Source of the DNA: Cyanobacteriota bacterium
GTDB taxonomy: Bacteria > Cyanobacteriota > Cyanobacteriia > SKYG9
Assembly: GCA_025054735.1 (NCBI GenBank)
Contig: JANWZG010000191.1
Coordinates: 1-7,051, forward strand
DNA length: 7,051 nt
Direction: 5' to 3'
Shown here: one piece after another, positions 5,742 through 7,051 of the stretch
How the letters are laid out: each line of letters begins with the position of its first letter
How positions within the stretch are numbered: the stretch's first letter is position 1
The notes under the pieces: model-generated
What the model saw: only the letters and a program-made list of their open reading frames with translations
Told to the model about the DNA's origin: nothing
The model's database searches: none
Program-made: the position numbers and the translations under genes

Positions 5742-6314
5742 ATGGTAGATAGCCAACAGCAACCCACCGACTGGTTGGAAGTAGGCAAGGTTGTCGGGGT
5801 GCAGGGGTTAAAGGGTGAAGTGCGTGTCTATCCCGACTCTGACTTTCCAGAAAGGTTTTTGCAGCCAGGGCTGCGTTGGTTACGCTATCCCCAGCAATCC
5901 CAGCCACAGCCTATCCAATTGCAACGAGGTCGCTACTTAGCAGGTAAGGGGTTATACGTGTTGAAGTTTGAGGGTGTTGACGATCGCACCCAGGCAGAGG
6001 CTCTGCGAGATTGTGTGCTGTTGGTGTCTGCTGACGATCGACCCCAACTTGCTGATGGTGAGTTCCACGTACCAGATTTGCTAGGATTATCGGTCATTCA
6101 TCAACCATCTGGAGATGTGATTGGCACTGTGATTGATGTAATTGCAGCCGGGAATGACCTCTTAGTTGTGCAGCCGCACCTAGCTAGTGAATCCCAACCA
6201 GCCTGCAGGGACAATTTATTAATTCCGTTTGTGTTTGAGATTGTCCCCATTGTGGACTTGGAACACCAACAGATTGAAATCACACCCCCCACAGGGTTAA
6301 TTCCTGGCTATTGA
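5742..6314 (+). CDS. rimM: 16S rRNA processing protein RimM
   Basis: RimM binds ribosomal protein uS19 and the maturing 30S subunit and helps fold and process the 3' (head) domain of 16S rRNA. The 190 residues show the two expected parts. The N-terminal beta-barrel domain, about 12-95, carries VGKVVGVQGLKGEVRVYP (14-31) and the GVDDRTQAEALRD helix (78-90). The C-terminal PRC-barrel, about 106-186, carries EFHVPDLLGLSV (107-118), GNDLLVV (137-143) and IPFVFEIVPIVDL (161-173). The ATG at 5742 gives the normal family start. Its ribosome binding site is poor: AGGG abuts the ATG and GAGG (5723-5726) is 15 nt away. trmD and rpsP, frequent neighbours in other bacteria, are not here. Its last 7 bp overlap the convergent M16 gene. 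Confidence 0.96.
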   Translation: MVDSQQQPTDWLEVGKVVGVQGLKGEVRVYPDSDFPERFLQPGLRWLRYPQQSQPQPIQLQRGRYLAGKGLYVLKFEGVDDRTQAEALRDCVLLVSADDRPQLADGEFHVPDLLGLSVIHQPSGDVIGTVIDVIAAGNDLLVVQPHLASESQPACRDNLLIPFVFEIVPIVDLEHQQIEITPPTGLIPGY

Positions 6315-7051
6315 GGCAACAACTTGCCAACTGTCCGGTTTTCTGGCCGAAACGTTGCCTGAGCTACACGCTGAATGTCCGCAGCAGTGACAGCATCGAT
6401 CGCAGCTACTTCTCGAAACAGATTGCGCCAATCCCCAGTTTTTACCTGATAGTCTAGCAACAGTTGTGCCATGCCCATATTTGAAGCCAGTGATTGCAGC
6501 AGACGTGCTCGCGCTTGGGTCTTCACCCGGTTGAGTTCTGCTAGGGTGACTGGTTCTTGCTTGAGGCGGTTCAGTTCTGCTTGCAAGGCAGTTGCCATCT
6601 GCTCGACGGTATGCCCCGGCGCTGTTAGCCCAGAAAATATGATTAGATTTGGGTATTTGTCTCCAGGAAAGCCATTGGAACCATCAATAGATAGCGCAAC
6701 CTGCTGCTTTTCGACCAGATTTCGATAGAGACGAGAGGTGCGCCCATCACTGAGAATACTGGCAATTAGACCATACACTGCATCATCGGGATGGCTCATG
6801 GCTGGTCGGTGATACCCCTCGACATAGATCGGCTGTGAGGGTAAGGTCAGCGTGACTTCACGGGGTTCAGTTTGGGGTGGCTCTACGATCGTTAACTTTG
6901 GAGGACTTGGCTTTGCTGGATAGCGTCCAAAGTAGATCTGAGCAAGCTGTTGCACCCGCCGAGGATTAACATCACCCACAATGGCGATTGTTAACTGACT
7001 GGGTACGTAATAGGTTTGGAAAAAATCTTGAATATCTTGACGAGTGAGATT
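6308..7051 (-). CDS. M16-family zinc peptidase, C-terminal part (runs off the window)
   Basis: The frame is open to the right edge, so the N-terminus lies beyond 7051; 247 residues are visible. A GTG at 6979 encodes an internal valine in IAIVGDVNP, not a start. The segment DIQDFFQTYYVPSQLTIAIV (6-25) followed by GDVNP is the classic junction of the M16 N-terminal and C-terminal (PF05193) domains. The rest shows VYGLIASILSDGRTSRLYRN (92-111), whose R107/Y109 pair matches the substrate-binding Arg/Tyr seen in M16 proteins, and FSGLTAPGHTVEQM. The HxxEH zinc motif would lie in the missing part, so I cannot tell an active protease from an inactive partner subunit. Cyanobacteria often carry two adjacent M16 genes acting as a pair. 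A signal peptide, if any, is also off-window. Confidence 0.93.
   Translation of the reverse strand, partial: NLTRQDIQDFFQTYYVPSQLTIAIVGDVNPRRVQQLAQIYFGRYPAKPSPPKLTIVEPPQTEPREVTLTLPSQPIYVEGYHRPAMSHPDDAVYGLIASILSDGRTSRLYRNLVEKQQVALSIDGSNGFPGDKYPNLIIFSGLTAPGHTVEQMATALQAELNRLKQEPVTLAELNRVKTQARARLLQSLASNMGMAQLLLDYQVKTGDWRNLFREVAAIDAVTAADIQRVAQATFRPENRTVGKLLPQ

Noticed and set aside
6308..6979. A complete 223-aa gene starting at GTG 6979
   Set aside because: The frame stays open to 7051 and the upstream residues match the M16 domain junction, so the gene is partial and starts off-window.

Overview
The window reads as ordinary chromosomal DNA from a cyanobacterium. Three signs point there: six copies of the palindrome GCGATCGC (HIP1, typical of cyanobacterial genomes) in about 7 kb; a PucC/BCH-type membrane protein, a family of phototrophs; and protein sequences such as RimM and RibF that read like cyanobacterial versions. 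No mobile element, CRISPR array, tRNA or rRNA was seen. I found no clear novel multi-gene system; the most unusual material is non-coding.

Layout. Bases 1-358 are non-coding, with a promoter-like site inside an inverted repeat and a leader hairpin. They precede a small unrecognised gene (359-697, +). Convergent to it, and overlapping its end, is a SpoU/TrmH-family RNA methyltransferase (672-1619, -). An 84-bp divergent spacer leads to ribF (1704-2639, +; FMN and FAD synthesis), followed 17 bp later by a MoxR-type AAA+ ATPase (2657-3565, +). A 102-bp spacer separates this from a 12-helix PucC/BCH-family MFS protein (3668-5098, +), whose stop codon overlaps that of a convergent VOC/glyoxalase-like protein (5095-5460, -). 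A 281-bp spacer holds an extended -10 motif, a long stem-loop and a Rho-independent terminator, so it may encode a small RNA. Then come rimM (5742-6314, +; 30S ribosome maturation) and, convergent and overlapping by 7 bp, the C-terminal part of an M16 zinc-protease-family protein (6308 to the window edge, -).

How the genes relate. Most are housekeeping functions: rRNA/tRNA modification, ribosome maturation, flavin cofactors, a chaperone-like ATPase and proteolysis. They are not one pathway. ribF and moxR are the only pair arranged like an operon. All three convergent gene pairs overlap at their 3' ends, so their transcripts must run into each other's genes. The one strong terminator seen, at 5550-5576, lies where it could end a read-through transcript from the PucC/BCH gene or a separate small RNA.
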